DNA of 64,000 nucleotides, taken from NCBI GenBank assembly GCA_022113835.1, contig JAILWY010000005.1, positions 1,754,501 through 1,818,500 on the forward strand, given 5' to 3'. The stretch comes from Atopsyche davidsoni (taxonomy: Eukaryota > Arthropoda > Insecta > Trichoptera > Hydrobiosidae). A model generated the notes under the pieces. It made no database searches and was not told the origin of the DNA. It saw nothing but the letters and a program-made list of their open reading frames with translations. The position numbers and the translations under genes are program-made. The first letter of the stretch is position 1. The number at the start of each line of letters is the position of its first letter. Of this stretch, positions 22,177-34,800 are shown piece by piece.

Positions 22177-24976
22177 TGGCGTTATTTATTAAATTAAAAC
22201 GATATCCTAAAACCTAATTAGTTGGTTGATTTTTTTTTTGTTTTTTCAGAGGCTTTTGAAGATTATTATTTGTTGTTTATTGTTATTAATAATAATAAAT
22301 CAATTACAAAACACTTTTTGCAAATTGTTAAATTACTCTATTTACACTGAATACTCGTAATAATGGGATATCAAACAATAAAGACATTTATAACATTGAA
22401 ATGCAAAGTTTAGTGATAAAATATGATTCCCAAAAAATTATGCTTACTATTTAATTTTAATCAAAAAAATATTTAAGTTACTTCAATATTTATATTTAAT
22501 AATATTAACATGTGATAATTTAGAATGACATTATTAAAAAATAAATAAATGCACAGAAAACTTATAATCAATTCGACTTCTGCACTTGCTTGTTTACCCA
22601 AAAATCAATGCCAACAAATTAAAATATTCCGAGCGAACTTCAGAAAAATTGCAGAAAACTTCTCCAACACTTCGAGTTCATTCCCCAGACTTTTGAAAAA
22701 AAAAAAATCACAAACTTGAAAAATCCAAAACGAATTTAACGCAAAGCGTCGCTCCCCATTAAAAGTTGAGCTCTAATTCCAGGATATTTTTTGCTACCTT
22801 ATAAAACGCCGCTGTTCACGAATGCACTTCATCAAAAGCCAACAATTTCATACGCCGCGGCCGGGGTTGCTGGGATCCGATTATCGAAGTTTCGGGAACG
22901 GAAAACTTCTGCAATTTCTTTTCATAGTTTCCCGAACCTATAAATATTTTCGCAAGCCTCGTGTTTCTACCCCCGCCTGTCGAACATGGAAACAATGCAT
23001 AATCGCATGAAAGGAATTGCAATTCTTCGGGATATTTCTGCTTGCCTCTGGAGTTCGCTTAGAATAATACGTTTGATGTTAAGTTCATTTTTGAAATTAT
23101 TAAATACTCAGCATAAACTTTGGAAGTATTTAAATATATAAAATAATTTGGAAATACATATATACTCTACATTGTACAGCTAAGAAATATGTATATTGTT
23201 TTAGTTTGAGGAAGCGTATACATGTTTTAACGTAATTTATCTCACTGTAATTAGTATCATTATTAGAAAGTTACAGCACGGATATAAATAATCATATCAA
23301 ATTAAGTTTTAATAGATATTCAAGTGCTGATAATTACTGTGGTTAAGTTTTCTATACATTATAATAAATATATGTGATACGTATTTTCTTGAGTGGTGTA
23401 ATTTATTATGACATATTGATTTACGGAAGAATTTCCTTCTTGACTAAATAATTTACATTCAACAAAATGTACATAACGTATATATTATTTATCGCTGAAA
23501 CATAGTTTGTTCAAAAAGATTTTGTTATATAATAATTATGTCACAAATACTATTCTAGCAAATTATGTACAGTGAAATAATCACCTATACAAGCACTTAA
23601 CAGATTTCAAAGAAATAAGCTTATGTAATATATTTATAAACACAATAAATATTCTTCGAGGCGTCCGGCGTCTCGACTTCAAATATTTGCCCAGATGGAG
23701 GCAGACGATGTGGGCAGATGTTGATCCAAACTTCCGCCAGAGGCACTGAGTTAGCATTCAATTTCCGCTTCTTCTACCGGAAGTGGCGATGGCCGCTAGC
23801 GACATCCGGCGGCCGAGGGGAAAGGCTCCACTGCACGGATGGACGGAGGCTTTCAAGGATTTTCGTACCACAGAGGAGCTTCCCTGAAATGTTTGATCTG
23901 TATATTTTTCGGTAATTGTTATCTATGCGTCCTTCCTTTTTGATTATTGTTTTAATTTATATCCCATGTTTCTTTTATGTAAAAAAACTTATATTTAACA
24001 ATTAAGTTATTTTTTGACCAGGAAACCATTTACACTACTTTTAACTAAAAAAAAACAAAAAAATAAACAGTTCTGTAAAATGGTCAATAATCTTTTCTGC
24101 GGTTGTGCATCTGAAGAATTTTAATTATTTATTAAATTAATATATATGATAGAAAAAAATATAACATAATACATACAATACTATGTCACCATATTTGTCA
24201 TTAAAAATATATATATCTTTTTTTTAAACACATTGGTTACTAAAAGAAAATTATTAGTAAACAAGATTCGCATTCATGTCTAGTTCCACTTATTACTTGA
24301 ATGAGTGACAGCTGTGGATAGTTTCAATTTTTTTTTTATTTTACGTGAGATGAGATTGAGGTCTTAAAGTGAACAATCAATGTACTATTAATACAAGTTT
24401 ATAATTATGTAAGAAAAATGGCACTTCTGATATTTATATATTAATAAATTAAGCTTAGGATTAAATATCACGACAATTTGCAGCCATCAAAATTATTATA
24501 TGAAAAACACGTCGTGATTCTGAAATATTACATTTTCTAAACAAAAACCCCTCGACTTGATAAACAGCGCACCCCCGAGGGTGCTCCGGCAGGCTCTATA
24601 GCAAAACACTAAAACGCCTGAGGTACCCTTCTTGCGACAGAATAAATGTACTCTACACGACCTGGCTCGTGAGGAAAATGACAGGATATGACTCAGTCGG
24701 GGGCTCGGGGGATGAGGGGTTGTTACGCGAACAGTCAAATTATAAATTAGTGTTTGCGCTTTCAAATGACACGGTCCGTCTATTTTTCCGGTTTTCGAAC
24801 TACAAACCATCATTGCTAAGATGATATTTAATCCAAAACACGTTCTGAAAACTGCCACGAGCTATTTTTGTTTTATTTTACTTTTATATCAAAAATAGCA
24901 GAAAGCATAAACGTAATACTTTATAAGAAATTTGGATATGTTGAAAAGTATTGTAAATATAAAAAAGGAACAAAGC
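22177..24976. other. Spacer with three GC-richer islands
   Basis: No gene seen. The islands lie at about 22580-23060 (open on both strands, 22816-23022), 23650-23930 and 24540-24850 (120-codon minus-strand frame 24496-24858). None of these translations shows a domain, and the frames coincide with the GC-rich part. The sequence between islands is A/T-rich. Confidence 0.4.
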
Positions 24977-25026
24977 GTTGAAAAAACAGTTGAAAAAACA
25001 GTTGAAAAAAAAGTTGAAAAAACACT
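24977..25026. repeat. Short tandem repeat, GTTGAAAAAACA unit
   Basis: Four consecutive copies of a 12-base GTTGAAAAAACA-type unit. On the minus strand it reads as repeated Val-Phe-Ser-Thr, which explains the odd 80-codon frame at 24889-25131. Confidence 0.8.
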
Positions 25027-25880
25027 ACTATACAATGTACAAATAGAAAATACTCGAAAGTTTCTGTCCAATACTAAGTATATGTGTAGCATATTATAAA
25101 ACAAGTTGATACTTATTTTATTACCTTTCATAATAATGAGAAACTGAATTCATATTTAAGCGCAATGGTGATCAACTTATAAAAAATGATATTTTGGGTA
25201 TTAAGAAATAAATAAAATATTCTTAAAAATAATACTCATTTGCTTATTAAGTATGTGAAAAATTGTGTTTTTTCTGACATCAAACTTAAAGAAGTGTTTT
25301 TTTGGAAATTTTATAAATATGGATTTTGTATGTAAAAAAATATTTTTGTTTATTGTAATAATCATTATACTTGTGAGCCATTAAATTTTTAAAAATTTGA
25401 TTGTTTATGGTCTTTAAACATATATAAAATAAAATAAAACATATGGTATACCCCCCCTTCTCCGTAAATATAGGTTTATTTAAACTGAAAACAATAAACA
25501 AAATTTCATTAATTAACTACAACATACTTTTCAACAAATACCATTGGGTTTGTCTTTTTGAAGGATTAAAATTAAACAAACAGAAATAATTTTTTCTGCT
25601 GCAGAAAAAAAAGCATCAAGGATGGACATTACAACATAAACTAATTAATAAGCAACGTGATAAAAACCAACATTAAACAGCACACATGCAACACATTAAG
25701 GCTTAGCTTAATACTTTGCGCTGCACAAACATAACAAGGGTTGTTTACATTGCCAGGGGTAGGTTTAGTAATGCTCTATGAACGTCTAGGGGAAGAAAAC
25801 TCTTCAGGGTGGTGTTAATTTGGAGAGGGTAATTTCGCAAAAAAATAGGTTTTTTGTGAAAATTAGAAGAATTTATTTAG

Positions 25881-25915
<35 letters not shown>

Positions 25916-27061
25916 AACTTTACTGGAAATGTAACGGATTAATTAATTTATCTTTCAATTTTGTCTACATTATATAAACATAATGTCAAAATTTTCGTAA
26001 ATACATTTTCTCATTTTTTTTCTTGTCAGAAAACATGTAAATATTTTCATTTTACTTAACTTTTTTCATAGGCGGTCTCTTTATGACATTATAAATATAT
26101 AAACAATTAGTTAAGGTCTAAGAACACTCATTTTTTTTTATATATACTAGATAAAATATCCTAAAAACAAAAACACTTCCGTTCAAATTAATTTAATGCA
26201 AATTTTATGATTTAACTGACAATTATTGCATGAACCACACATGCGATTGAAAATGCAATGAAATAAACATGCAACAATAATAAATAAATAAAATATTCAT
26301 TCCTTTTCCAAGCAATTTCTTTAAGATGCCATTAACAAAGGAATTCTCCAAATACATTCAAAATAACCACATTCATTAATTTTCTACCGATATTACAGAC
26401 TCAGGCTATATATTTTTTCTATGAATAATAAATTTAAAACTTTTCCCTATTTTGTAAACTATATAACAGTGTATTGTTTATATAAAATATTATAAAGGTG
26501 GACCATTATAAATTTATTAAAAACAATTGTTTATTATTTTTAGTCTGCAGCAATTTTTAGCAATATTTGTTCTGGTACAACATAATATTGTCTTTACACA
26601 CAACTCCAAAGTTATTTCATTAACAAGTATTAATAATTTCAGCAAAATTAAACGGTATTCTGAAACCACTCGCCAAAAATCCTCGCATAGATTTAATTAA
26701 AAAAGTTTCTTTTGTCCGACATGATCCAGGGTCGAACCTGGGGTCACCCTTTTGCCACATTCAATTATTATTATCACAGGCGCGGACTCACCCCTACCGG
26801 CTGTCGGCTGAAAAAAATTACCGAAGATTGATCATCTGTCACCGGCTTCAGTCAAACTTTATCTTACGGCTGCAAAAGTGAATCTCGATTATCGTGCAGA
26901 GTTTTTGCTGCAATGTTTCCAAACTTTTTCAAAAGTCCCAACAATTTAAAATCTTAAGCAAGTCACAGCGATCTCCAGGTATTTATTATTTTCATTATAA
27001 TAATCAAAAACGCATAAAGCACAACGCTAAGTACTTGAACGCTAGTTTTAAAATTTTATTA
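25027..27061. other. AT-rich spacer with microsatellite
   Basis: Includes an AT dinucleotide run at about 25884-25914. A weakly GC-richer patch at about 26690-26890 contains an isolated B-box-like hairpin (CCAGG...CCTGG at about 26731-26746). No gene seen. Confidence 0.5.
25884..25914. repeat. (AT)n microsatellite
   Basis: About 14 uninterrupted AT dinucleotides. Confidence 0.95.
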
Positions 27062-27063
27062 TA

Positions 27064-27819
27064 TACGGTGTGTGCATTAATTTTTTTGGAGCTTTATTAT
27101 AAAAAATTGGTACAATATATTCTATTCAAAGTATTGTCCATCGCTAGCCACTACTTTTTTCCCATCTTTCAGGCAAATTATGGATTCCATCCCAAAAGAA
27201 CTGTTCGTCTTTTGAAGCCAAGAAAGAATCAAGCCAATTTTTGATACCCTGTTCAGAAGTGAAGCCTATTCCAGAAAGGGCATTCTGCATCGATTGAAAC
27301 AAGTTGTAGTCGGAAGGGACAAGGTCTGGGCTATAAGCCGGGTGAAACAGAACTTCCCATCTACTGCTTTCCAAATAGGTTTTAACCGGTTTAGCAACAT
27401 GTGGCCGAGCATTGTCATGATGGAAAATTACAGACTCGTGCCTGGTCACATATTCTAGCCGTTTTTCTGCCAATGCTCGCTTAAAACGCATCAATTGTTG
27501 TCTGTAGAACTTGCCCGTGATAGTTTGGTCTGGTTTCAGCAGCTCATAGTGGATAACACCCTTCTGATCCCACCAACTACACAGCATCACCTTGGCGCCA
27601 TGAATATTTGGCCTGGCCGTCGATGTTGATGCATGTCCGAGCTTACCCCATGATTTTTGAAAGTTGACATGTTGAGAGCTCAAAATAAATATTGTTTACA
27701 CTTCAGCGATATGACATATACTGAAAAAAAAAGCCCAATATTGACGCTTCACAATGAAATGTTAAAGTATAGTAAGGCCATCTCTTAGAAAATCGGAAAA
27801 TATTTATGTACACACCGTA
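27064..27819 (-). mobile_element. Internally deleted mariner element (756 bp)
   Basis: Inverted ends TACGGTGTGTGCATTAAT (left) and, read inward from the right, TACGGTGTGTACATAAAT, flanked by TA duplications (27062-27063, 27820-27821). The transposase runs on the minus strand. Length is about 540 bp short of a typical 1.3-kb mariner, and the loss falls in the N-terminal half of the gene. This element differs in end sequence and transposase group from the one at 12666-13148, so two mariner lineages invaded this genome. Confidence 0.93.
27122..27683 (-). pseudogene. Mariner transposase, N-terminus deleted, 3' frameshift
   Basis: A 179-codon frame (27144-27683) reads KSWGKLGHAST, NIHGAKVMLCSWWDQ, HHDNARPHVAKPV, YSPDLVPSDYNLF and WLDSFLASKDEQFFWDG, all mariner transposase blocks. 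The second and third acidic residues (frame residues 90 and 125) have the DD34D spacing. The helix-turn-helix region and the first catalytic Asp are gone. The likely original start codon (ATG at 27670-27668) is out of frame with the rest, consistent with a deletion just downstream. Near the end an extra A in the run at about 27151-27157 puts a stop after WEKSSG; the other frame continues VVASDGQYFE to a stop at 27122-27124, as in intact relatives. Inactive. Confidence 0.93.
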
Positions 27820-27821
27820 TA

Positions 27822-30800
27822 CAATATTATATAAAAAACTAAACATGTACATTTTAAGTATTCTCATGCAATGCCACATTGGCGAATCTATTAAAATGAT
27901 TTGTTATAATGTTTATAGTTGGTTATATGATAAATCAAATAAAATTTATTTGGATTTTGAGCTGTTTGGAGGTCGTCATTATAGCTTACGGGTTATTCAT
28001 TTTTAATGTTTAGCTCTCCTCCAGGAAGGCGAGTAATTAGGAGGATCCTGACCTTAGGCCCGGAGGTCGCAGAGGCAATTATGATCAGATAAATCAAACG
28101 CCGCACGAAGCAAATCTCGGCTGCCGGGACAGACATATCGCTGGCAAAATGCCAACCCCAGCCATGGCCGGTAAATATGGACCCTTGCTCAAGAAGTGAT
28201 CAAATTAATGAAAAATATATCAAGGCATTAGAAATGAATATTTAATATACAGAAAAATTATTTCGTCAGCTAATTTCTTTACGATGCTTTGATAAATGAT
28301 AATATAATTCGTTTAATATGACGAATAAGTTTTTGAAATAAAAATTTCATGCTATGGTAGCATAAACTTGCATACAACTGAAAACGGCAAAATAAAGATT
28401 TTTTGTTGTTTGATTGTAATTTGTAATAAAATTTATTATTGTATAAAAATTAAAATATTTCTTCATTTATTTTTCACTGTGAAAATTCACTTTAGGAAAT
28501 TTTAAGAAATATTATACTTTTATAGTGTAATTAAATAATTATATATATTTTAATTTTAAGTATTCATAATGAAAATAATTACACTTTGGAATATTATAAG
28601 CTTTATATGGTAATTTAAGAAGTCCCTTTTATAGATGTTCTATAAAGATAAAATGTGATTATCAAATTATTACGTCAACTGTTTATTATTACGTTATCGT
28701 TAAATACACTATCAAATATCACTTTCCACTGCTGGAGTCTCCTGGAGAATCCTTTGCAAATATTTAAGTTGATAGTTGGTGGGTAAGAAGTTATATAAAT
28801 TCAAAGTCTATAAAATAAATTGTTAATTTTAGGTTAATTTTGGTCAGTGTAAATAATTCTGTGAAAATATAATATTTTTAGGAAAAAACAATACTATTGA
28901 AAATAAAACAACTTAATGCAAGTTTTTTTTGGAATGAAATCTTTCCTTGCGGCTTCCTACACTATTTATATACTTCTTGTACTCAGATTATCTGCATTGA
29001 AACCTCTCTTGAAAAACTTTTATCACTATGTGATTTTTACATGGAAACAGTAAATTTAAATTCCGTGAATAAATCTTGTACAGTAATTGTAATTCTGAAA
29101 AAAGAATTCACCGTTATTTGTTTTATGCACTTTTAACAAGAGCAGTTTCCGCAATTTCTATTGGCTGAAATATATTTCCGTGCCAGAGTTGTCGGCTGCT
29201 TTCATAACTCACAGAGGAATGTTTTTCACCCTTTGCCTATAAAAATGGTAATGAAGAGTAAATAAAAAACACTTTCCCAATATAGACTCCGCGTATCATT
29301 GGTTCCCAAAAATATTACTTAATACGATAAAACTTCAAATATTTCAGCATGGTATAAATACGTTTAAGTCTTCGTACACTTTGTTATGAAAAAAGTTATT
29401 GAAAATTGCTACACAAATCCCAATAACTAGTGGTGAAAATATAGCATAAGTTTATGATAATAAATTACTCTTAAATCTTTTGCTGGCATTGCTAAGCTTT
29501 CTCAAGCTGTGAAATTATTCTCGCGTGTTTCAAGCAGAGAGGCAGAATTATTTGAATTCGTTTGCAGCTCCGAAATAAGGTAAGGTATGGAGCTGAGCTG
29601 AAGCACAGGAGAAGGGGTGGGCTGAAAGGAGATTCTAGGGGATGGGGGTGAAGAAAGTCATAATAAAGAATACGGAAGGGGTTTTGCATTAGCTCGCGCG
29701 AGATGCTTTTTGAGATTTTAGTGCTTTTATTTTACTCGCGATTTAGTTGTGCAGCGCCGGTAGTGAATATAGTTTTCAGCAATTTAAAATAACTTACGGA
29801 AGACGTGAATTTTATTGGCTCGGTAGAAACCGGTTGGTTCATCAATCGTTTAAGAATGCTGTCACTGCTGGAGTTTCGGTGTCTCCGACTGCAATAAAAC
29901 GTCACGTTTGGTGAAAATGTGGAACAATAGCGGAAAATACGTCTTGTAAAGGAGCAGTGCGGTTTAAACAATTTTCAACATGAGAAATATATCTCAAAAG
30001 GAAAACCAGTGAGCAAAATTATGCAGCAAGTTAAAAAATATCCCCCAAACTCAAGAACCTGTTTTTATTGGAAATTTACATATCTTTTATTATTGACAAC
30101 TTTGAATTATTAGGAACATTTCCACTCTAACGTATAATGAGATTGTTTTTTAAAGTACATTTATTATTTTTAAAACTGCATAAAATGTATTGAGAAAAGG
30201 TATATTTAAAAAAAAAATCTGCATCATATATATAATCTAATATATCTTCTTAATATAATATTTTAAATTCGATTTATATTGGACGTAATATTTCATATCA
30301 CTGGCTGTTTTTATCAACACCTGGTCATATCATTAAATCTTATTTACAATACAAAACTAATTACGTTTAAGAATGCATAAACATCCGAGCAAAGCAGCGA
30401 AAGTTTAAATATAAATTTTCTTATATAATAATTATAATCGATAATAAATTCGCAGTAATATTATTAATTCGGCTAACAAAATAATGAAAGCGGTAATTTG
30501 GCGTGCGCGCCGTAAACTTTCCTGCTGTGCATTGTGCCGGCGAGCCAGCGCGGGTAGTGCCCAGCTGCCTTGCCAAAAAGCAATATCAGTCACTTGCAAA
30601 TGTCGGAAATATGATTTGTACACATTTTAATGATGTCGAGCAATCCTGGGCTGGAGCGGGTCTCGAATAATTGGTTTTTGAATGACGATTTTTTAATTTT
30701 TGAAACGTTTGAGAATCGAGTCGTTTATCTTCTGTTTTGAATTGAAATATTTTTTGGCTGTACTCAACGATTGTCAATGAAATTATATCCAGAGCGAATG

Positions 30801-31539
30801 ATTTATTATCCATCGCACTTGCAGGATACCTTATTATAATATACACGAGCTAGTAGTATCAATCAAAAGTTGCTTAGATAAATCACCTAATATTTAGTAC
30901 ACACATCTTTTGAAAGCTTTATATGTAACACAGATACATGTACATGAGTGTGTAGATGTGTTATATTGTAATGATATGTAAATGTTATATTTTACATTAT
31001 TGGAATGAAATGAGAAATAAAATGAATATTGTAGAAATACATTCGTAGGCACGGTGCTCGCTACAGTGTTATATAAAGCAATCAAAAGTCGAAGCTAATT
31101 AATTTTACGGAAACTGAAGTCCTACGCGAAATGAAATCAAGTTTGTAAATTAATGAACAGCTGTTGTGCGTAATTACGTCAGCCTACATCGATAGATTAT
31201 CAAATGAAAATTTTCGTAAGATTATTTACATTTTCTAATATTAAAATCGTTGTATCAAACGCGAGTACTTCGGCTCTACTGAAAATATGATTATATTACA
31301 AGCTTTATTTAAACTCTCATCAATTTTTATAAAAGAACCTAAAAATAATTTTCAAGAGCGAATGTACAAAGCTTGCTTAAAAATTGGGAAAAAAAGCAAG
31401 TATAGAGGTCGAAAGAAATTTCGACTGTTTAAAATTATTACGACTCCGGCATTCGGTTTGTTTTGTATGACTTTGTTCTTTTTTTTAAGGTTCTTATTTT
31501 TTTTGTGCCTGGATTTATAATGTAAGATATTGCTTCATT
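27822..31539. other. AT-rich spacer with islands
   Basis: No gene seen. GC-richer blocks lie at about 28010-28200, 29140-29300, 29500-29960 and 30480-30660. The frames at 29492-29689, 29732-29971 and 30586-30846 show no recognisable family. Confidence 0.4.
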
Positions 31540-31850
31540 TCTACGTTTCAAACATCGGACCACGCAGCCAACGAATAGATAACAAAACAAAGTCTGCGCA
31601 TAATAATTATTTATATTTTAATATTTAAAGTGTGAATTTATGCCACACAGTCATATATGGAATCGGTTCTCCAGTTTTACGTATTGGGGTATACCATTTC
31701 CGGTTATTTATTCGGCCGGCATTTTGAAATCGCCATAAACGTCCCGCACTGAGTAACAGTTATCGTTTTAATAACAAGTCGCTTGGTCGGCGCCTATGCT
31801 CCGCGACTGAAGATGCCGTAAAGACATTACGAAACTCTTCACATTTTCAG
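31540..31850. other. GC-richer island with CTGAAGATG...CGAAAC motif
   Basis: Non-repetitive block. At 31807-31835 it carries CTGAAGATGCCG followed by ATTACGAAAC, closely like 8740-8765. The flanks of the two sites are not alike, so this is not a recent repeat copy. Confidence 0.3.
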
Positions 31851-34800
31851 CATAAGTTTTAAATATACCCGTCTTTGTAGGTTTTATCAGTCGTTATTAT
31901 AATTACTTTGAATTCGGGTTTTTATTTAAAAAAAAAACGAAATTTTATTTTAAATTTCCGTCGTTACGTTTTTGGTACTGTAGCCGTCTTAGAGATGTAT
32001 AAAGGCCCAAATCATATCCGTATTATCTAATATATCTGAGATCTTTTTGAGCCATTGGATATTATATACCGAAGTTTTGTAGTTGATAAAATAACAAGTA
32101 AAATTTTAACTATAACATTTGTTTGGGTTATGCATGAAATATATAAAATATAAATTTCATTATTTTGCAGCTGGATTATCTATTAGGGCAATAAACGCTT
32201 GGGTTTCAAGTTGTTAATACAATCATATATCTCAGTAAATAAACATATTTATTTAATACTCCTGTGGTACATTATGCTCTTGGCGATACAAAAGCATGCT
32301 ACTTGAGTGAACAATCAAACTCTATCCATCCACTGCTCAAACCCACTAACCTCAGGTCCTTATCATGTCTGGAGGGCGTTTTTTTTTCACCATTGATGTA
32401 TTCGTCTAGTCATGAGATCCGCCCACTGCCATATAAACTACATTACACCATAATATTTGATATCCCTTCATTCCTCACCCGTGATACTTTCGTGAAAGCT
32501 CTCCAGAATCTGTTGTATTTTGCTTTTTATAACTATGAATTTGAATTTTTAGTATTGATACAAAATATTTTAAAATTAATCTCAGTTAATTTATTATATT
32601 TATCCAATAATAACATTTCAATTTTTCACAATTTTCAGTCGAGCTTTCTTTTGATTGCATGTGACGTGAAAAAAACGTGACGGTTTTTTATTGGTCAGAT
32701 ATAATATAAAATATCGATTTATTCAATATTTTTTCAGAGATTAATTGGTAGAATTCCATTAAGTTATTTTGTATTATCTTTAATATAACTGATATAAGCA
32801 TTATAAATACTAGTCATTGTTTTCATGTTATGTATTTTAAAACACGCCTTATATATTTTTTAAATCAAACACAAACGGAGCGTCTAAATTTAATTTGTAA
32901 TGTACGAAGAACACATGAAACACTTTTATTGGGAGCGTTACAATGTGGAACGTATTTCTCCGAATTTTATCTTTTATTGAAGTACTCTTTATGCTTTTTT
33001 CTCGTATCAAAGTAACTTTTCAAAGTAAAAAGGTATTTTTCTGTTTTTCTATTTTATTCAAGGGCAAAGTTCACAATCACAGTACTCCAGGTGATTTATA
33101 AAATGTACTCTTTAACGTACCTGACACAAATAGGATATCACCTTAATAAAATATAAAATAAATCTAAGAACTTCAACCCAGGCAGGATTTAAATTTTTTT
33201 TATTTAAAAAAAATCGATTTGTCAGTACTATGCCCATAACAAAACCAGGTTTAAAACTTGTTATAATGTTTTCATGAATGTTTTAAGATGTGTGTGGAAG
33301 TTTAGCAGCATTTTGTTATGGGTGTTGCACTGTGTTGCTATAGTATTATAAATATTATGTCATCTCAGTTCTTTAATGGAGTTAAGGCCTGGTCAAATAA
33401 AATAGCAACATTGCGAAAAATTAAGGTGCTTGAAGTGTGGCTTTTTACCATTAATTGACCGTGTCATAAATGAGAGAACATAGTAAAAAAACTCTTGACA
33501 ATGGTAAAGAAGCTTGAGGTATCCTTTTTTGACCATATTTTTAAAAGCATACTGCAGTTGATGGTTTAGGGAAATATCCAAAAAAAGAGAGGGGATGCAT
33601 AATTTGCGCTAATGACTAGCCTGAGACAAACATGTTCAGTGAGATGGTCACCAACTTCTTACGTTCTTACGTCTTCTATAATGTATCTTGCACGTGAATA
33701 GAAAAGTAGTACATAAAATACATATATTTGAAAACATCTCAGAGATTTCAGCAGGCCGTAATACAAAGATCTTATCATGAGCCCCAGTGAGCATCTTTCC
33801 TTTCGTTGGATCGGTGTGCCGATCTGGCGATTGCAATAAACAGCCGGTGAGTATGACTCGGGGTTCGGCGATTTTTAATTTATTACCTGGTTAGCGCATC
33901 GTCCGCCGCCGTAACAGGTAGTCGGCGAGTTTCGGGGTGTTTTTTGACTTCGTTTTGCCGATTACAGGTGTATAATATATAACGATCTTGCTGATGGCGA
34001 AATCCAAAACTAATAGGTTTTTATGATTTATGTTTGATTTAAAAGCCAAATTTATGTATAGTAGTATAAAATAATCTGTTTTTTTATATTACATAAATAA
34101 TTAAAAATAGCAACAGAATGACGAATCAGTTGATGACAAAACTCAAAATAAATATGTTTTTTATTGAATTTTTCGTTTAATGCAAGCTGTCGGTAGATTT
34201 CAAAATTATGTTTTTTTGATATTGCGAGAGCAATTGAATAAAAGGAAAACTTCGTCCAGTAATTATTACAAATAATATTTGCTATCTATATATTACGGGG
34301 TCCGCAGAATGTGAAAATAAAAAAAATCATCATATTTTATGTTATAATGTTGTTTTGATGAATTTATCTATCATAAGGCGGTTTTTTTAAAAAATATATT
34401 TACTATAATTATATCTTAATCAGTAGATTAGAAATTTAAAATAATCATAATCATAGATAAATTGTACTTTTTTAAATATGAATGTCGAAAAAGTAATACC
34501 TCATCAATATTGAATCTGTGGTGCAATCAGATCTGATCCACCTAACAGCTGTTACCGGGTTTTTTTCTTCAGGCAAAGCTATAAAAACATAAATATTCTA
34601 ATACCCTGCCTAATATACGCATAAAAAAGGCTAAGCAGATCACATAAACCGAATGACGCCTATTGAGCGTGTTTAATATAAATATTGTGAAACCTCTAAG
34701 GATCTAACAGGGCAGATGTGTTATTTAAAACTTGGCTCACATCCAGGGTGGACGGCATTGTCTATGGGTCTTCCATAAAATTATACGTTATGAGATATTT

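Noticed and set aside
24496..24858. 120-codon minus-strand ORF
   Set aside because: No family signature; its open stretch coincides with a GC-richer island.
26715..26790. Possible minus-strand tRNA (GGTTCGACCC box, CCAGG/CCTGG hairpin, Asp-like CCGCGCCTGTGA)
   Set aside because: T-loop is one base short, the spacing to the A-box-like string is too long and no acceptor stem forms.
26894..27244. 116-codon plus-strand ORF overlapping the mariner end
   Set aside because: It runs across the transposon boundary and antisense to the transposase; low-complexity Lys/Phe/Tyr composition.
32264..32680. 138-codon plus-strand ORF
   Set aside because: No domain, hydrophobic AT-driven second half, no splice or promoter context.
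33885..33945. tRNA-like string GGTTAGCGCATCG
   Set aside because: No B box at the right distance and arms do not pair.
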